The notes under the pieces: generated by a model
Seen by the model: only the letters and a program-made list of their open reading frames with translations
What the model was told of the DNA's origin: nothing
The model's database searches: none
NCBI GenBank assembly: GCA_021786335.1
Contig: JAJYNM010000036.1
Location: 1 to 7,677 of the forward strand
DNA length: 7,677 nt
Direction: 5' to 3'
Origin: an archaeon
Lineage (GTDB): Archaea; Thermoproteota; Nitrososphaeria; Nitrososphaerales; UBA183
Program-made: the position numbers and the translations under genes
Shown: piece after piece, positions 6,717-7,677 of the stretch
How the letters are laid out: each line of letters starts with the position of its first letter
How positions within the stretch are numbered: the first letter of the stretch is position 1

Positions 6717-7424
6717 TTACTTTGAAATCTCTTCGCTCAGCACCTGGTAGGCTCTAGGCCCGAGCCGTTCCTGCAAGACCAATATGACATCATCGTAGCT
6801 CAAGAACGCGTCGAGGACGCTCACTCCATTCCGGTAAAGCAATTCCGTGATGAAGGATGCGATTCCAGGCAGTTTCTTGGCGGAGATGGACAGCTGAATC
6901 GTGATTTTGGCCAAATCCCTAACAACCGTAGTCTTGTGGTTCCCTCCCAGTGCCTCCTCAAGGAGTTGCGCGTCTTCTTCCTCGGCGATTAGCTTGACGG
7001 AGTTGGACAACTGGAAGATGTACGGAATGGCGTTGAATCTTTCCTCCAGCTTCAGGAAGTCTTGCAATATCTGACGATGCTGAGCAGACTTCGCCTCGAC
7101 TCTCACTTCGACCATCCGTCCGGCGAGGTCCAGCTTGGACCCCTTCAGGCTAGCAGACATTCCTTCAATCCTTCCGCCACCCTGCCCGTCCGAGAACCTC
7201 TTGATTGCGACCACAATGGTTGCCGCTTTGGCCTTCCTCCCCGTCAACTCCTCCACCTCTGGTGTAATCCTGGACGCGAGCCGGTGATAATTGACTATTT
7301 TGAGTTTCAAGGATTCGAGAACGATGTAATTCCTTGAGATGACCGTTGAGACGGCTTCACTAACCGGAACCCCGCTTACTTTGGATGGTGGCGCTGAAAC
7401 TCTACCCACAGAGTCGACGACCAT
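6717..7424 (-). CDS. ACT-domain protein with N-terminal HTH-like region, archaeal family
   Basis: A 235-residue protein with no evident membrane segment or signal. Residues about 20-80 are helical and basic, and contain ISRNYIVLESLKLKIVNYHR and a RKAKAATIVVAIKR segment, resembling a winged-helix-like module described for this archaeal family. Residues about 100-165 form a middle region of alternating strands and acidic helices. Residues about 172-233 look like an ACT fold, with ITIQLSISAKKLPGIASFIT, a NGVSVLDAFLSYDDVILVL strand pair and a final helix. ACT domains usually bind amino acids and control enzymes or regulators, so an amino-acid-responsive regulatory role is inferred, without a known ligand. 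It reads from ATG at 7424 to TAA at 6719-6717. It is divergent from an Lrp-type ligand-binding gene across a 77-nt AT-rich spacer. Its GC content is visibly lower than that of the genes to its left. Confidence 0.72.
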   Translation of the reverse strand: MVVDSVGRVSAPPSKVSGVPVSEAVSTVISRNYIVLESLKLKIVNYHRLASRITPEVEELTGRKAKAATIVVAIKRFSDGQGGGRIEGMSASLKGSKLDLAGRMVEVRVEAKSAQHRQILQDFLKLEERFNAIPYIFQLSNSVKLIAEEEDAQLLEEALGGNHKTTVVRDLAKITIQLSISAKKLPGIASFITELLYRNGVSVLDAFLSYDDVILVLQERLGPRAYQVLSEEISK

Positions 7425-7458
7425 GAGTGGCGTGTAATAAATGTACCACCGTAATTAG

Positions 7459-7473
7459 ATATACATATATACT
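7459..7473. promoter_or_regulatory. Shared AT-rich divergent promoter core
   Basis: The tract ATATACATATATACT can act as TATA box in both directions. On the plus strand its centre is about 34 nt before the ATG at 7502, giving a leader of roughly 8 nt. On the minus strand it is about 42 nt before the ATG at 7424, giving a leader of roughly 16 nt. It is by far the most AT-rich stretch of the window. A second AT element, TTTATTA on the minus strand (7442-7434), is too close to the 7424 start to be its TATA box. Confidence 0.55.
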
Positions 7474-7485
7474 GTCACAAGTATA
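7468..7485. promoter_or_regulatory. Candidate operator: TATAC-N8-GTATA inverted repeat
   Basis: TATAC at 7468-7472 and GTATA at 7481-7485 are perfect inverted repeats with an 8-nt spacer. They overlap the shared TATA tract and lie just before the predicted transcription start of the Lrp-like gene. A dimeric regulator bound here would affect both divergent promoters. The arms are short and AT-rich, so chance is a real alternative. Confidence 0.25.
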
Positions 7486-7501
7486 CCAGAACTGAAATAC
7501 C

Positions 7502-7677
7502 ATGATAACCACAAACATGAATCCAACAACCATCACAGCCTCTGTTCAGCCGAAGATGCTCGGTCAAGTGACTGAGCAGCTAAAGCACACTCAGGGAATA
7601 ACCTACTTTTCACCACTCGCCGGCAGGTTCGATCTCGCAATCGAGCTAAAGGCCGCGGACCAGAAGCAGACCTACGA
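7502..7677 (+). CDS. Stand-alone Lrp/AsnC ligand-binding (RAM) domain protein, N-terminal part
   Basis: The first 58 residues are visible and the gene runs off the window end. After a short lead (MITTNMNPTT) the sequence enters a beta-alpha-beta pattern directly: ITASVQP, MLGQVTEQLKHTQGI, TYFSPLAGRFDLAIELKA. This is the pattern of the Lrp/AsnC effector domain (also called RAM), in which a conserved GxxD strand (here GRFDLAIEL) follows a helix. No helix-turn-helix precedes it, so this is the single-domain form, which in archaea usually binds amino acids and may regulate by associating with full-length Lrp proteins. ATG 7502 is supported by the TATA tract upstream. The ATG at 7517 is an alternative that removes five residues. 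The divergent ACT-domain gene suggests related small-molecule sensing. The C-terminal half is needed to confirm the call. Confidence 0.68.
   Translation, partial: MITTNMNPTTITASVQPKMLGQVTEQLKHTQGITYFSPLAGRFDLAIELKAADQKQTY

Overview
The window looks archaeal, most likely from a GC-rich member of the TACK group (Nitrososphaeria/Thaumarchaeota-like or Bathyarchaeia-like). The exact lineage is inference. The evidence is an archaeal-type leucyl-tRNA synthetase C-terminus, a 46-residue DUF5679-type zinc ribbon, an ACT-domain protein of a kind seen in archaea, a stand-alone Lrp/AsnC ligand-binding domain, and heavy use of AGG for arginine. Promoters are TATA-like, about 25-35 nt upstream of starts that carry little or no leader. 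Several starts are GTG or TTG.

Layout: (1) 1-1022, +, the 3' end of leuS. (2) 1055-1195, -, a tiny two-CxxC zinc ribbon, convergent with leuS. (3) 1308-2210, +, a ferritin-like domain fused to a VIT1/CCC1 metal transporter. (4) 2289-3152, +, an AraC-type DNA-binding domain fused to an O6-alkylguanine-DNA alkyltransferase, i.e. Ada without its N-terminal zinc/methylphosphotriester domain. (5) 3341-4273, +, argF (ornithine carbamoyltransferase). (6) 4343-6292, -, a class III nucleotide cyclase followed by a TolB-like domain and TPR-type helices. (7) 6293-6716, a gene-poor gap with two small hairpins. (8) 6717-7424, -, an ACT-domain protein. (9) 7502-7677, +, the start of a stand-alone Lrp/AsnC ligand-binding protein, divergent from (8) across a very AT-rich shared promoter.

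The genes do not form one operon. They are mostly single transcription units, each with its own likely promoter: translation (leuS), metal handling (VIT), alkylation repair and its possible autoregulation (Ada-like), arginine synthesis (argF), cyclic-nucleotide signalling (cyclase) and probable amino-acid sensing (ACT and Lrp-like pair). Every large gene is assignable to a known family, and I see no clear undescribed system. The most interesting points are the reduced Ada, the cyclase-TolB-TPR protein with an intact catalytic site in an archaeal setting, and the head-to-head pair of ligand-binding proteins sharing one AT tract. There is no CRISPR array, insertion sequence, rRNA or convincing tRNA.
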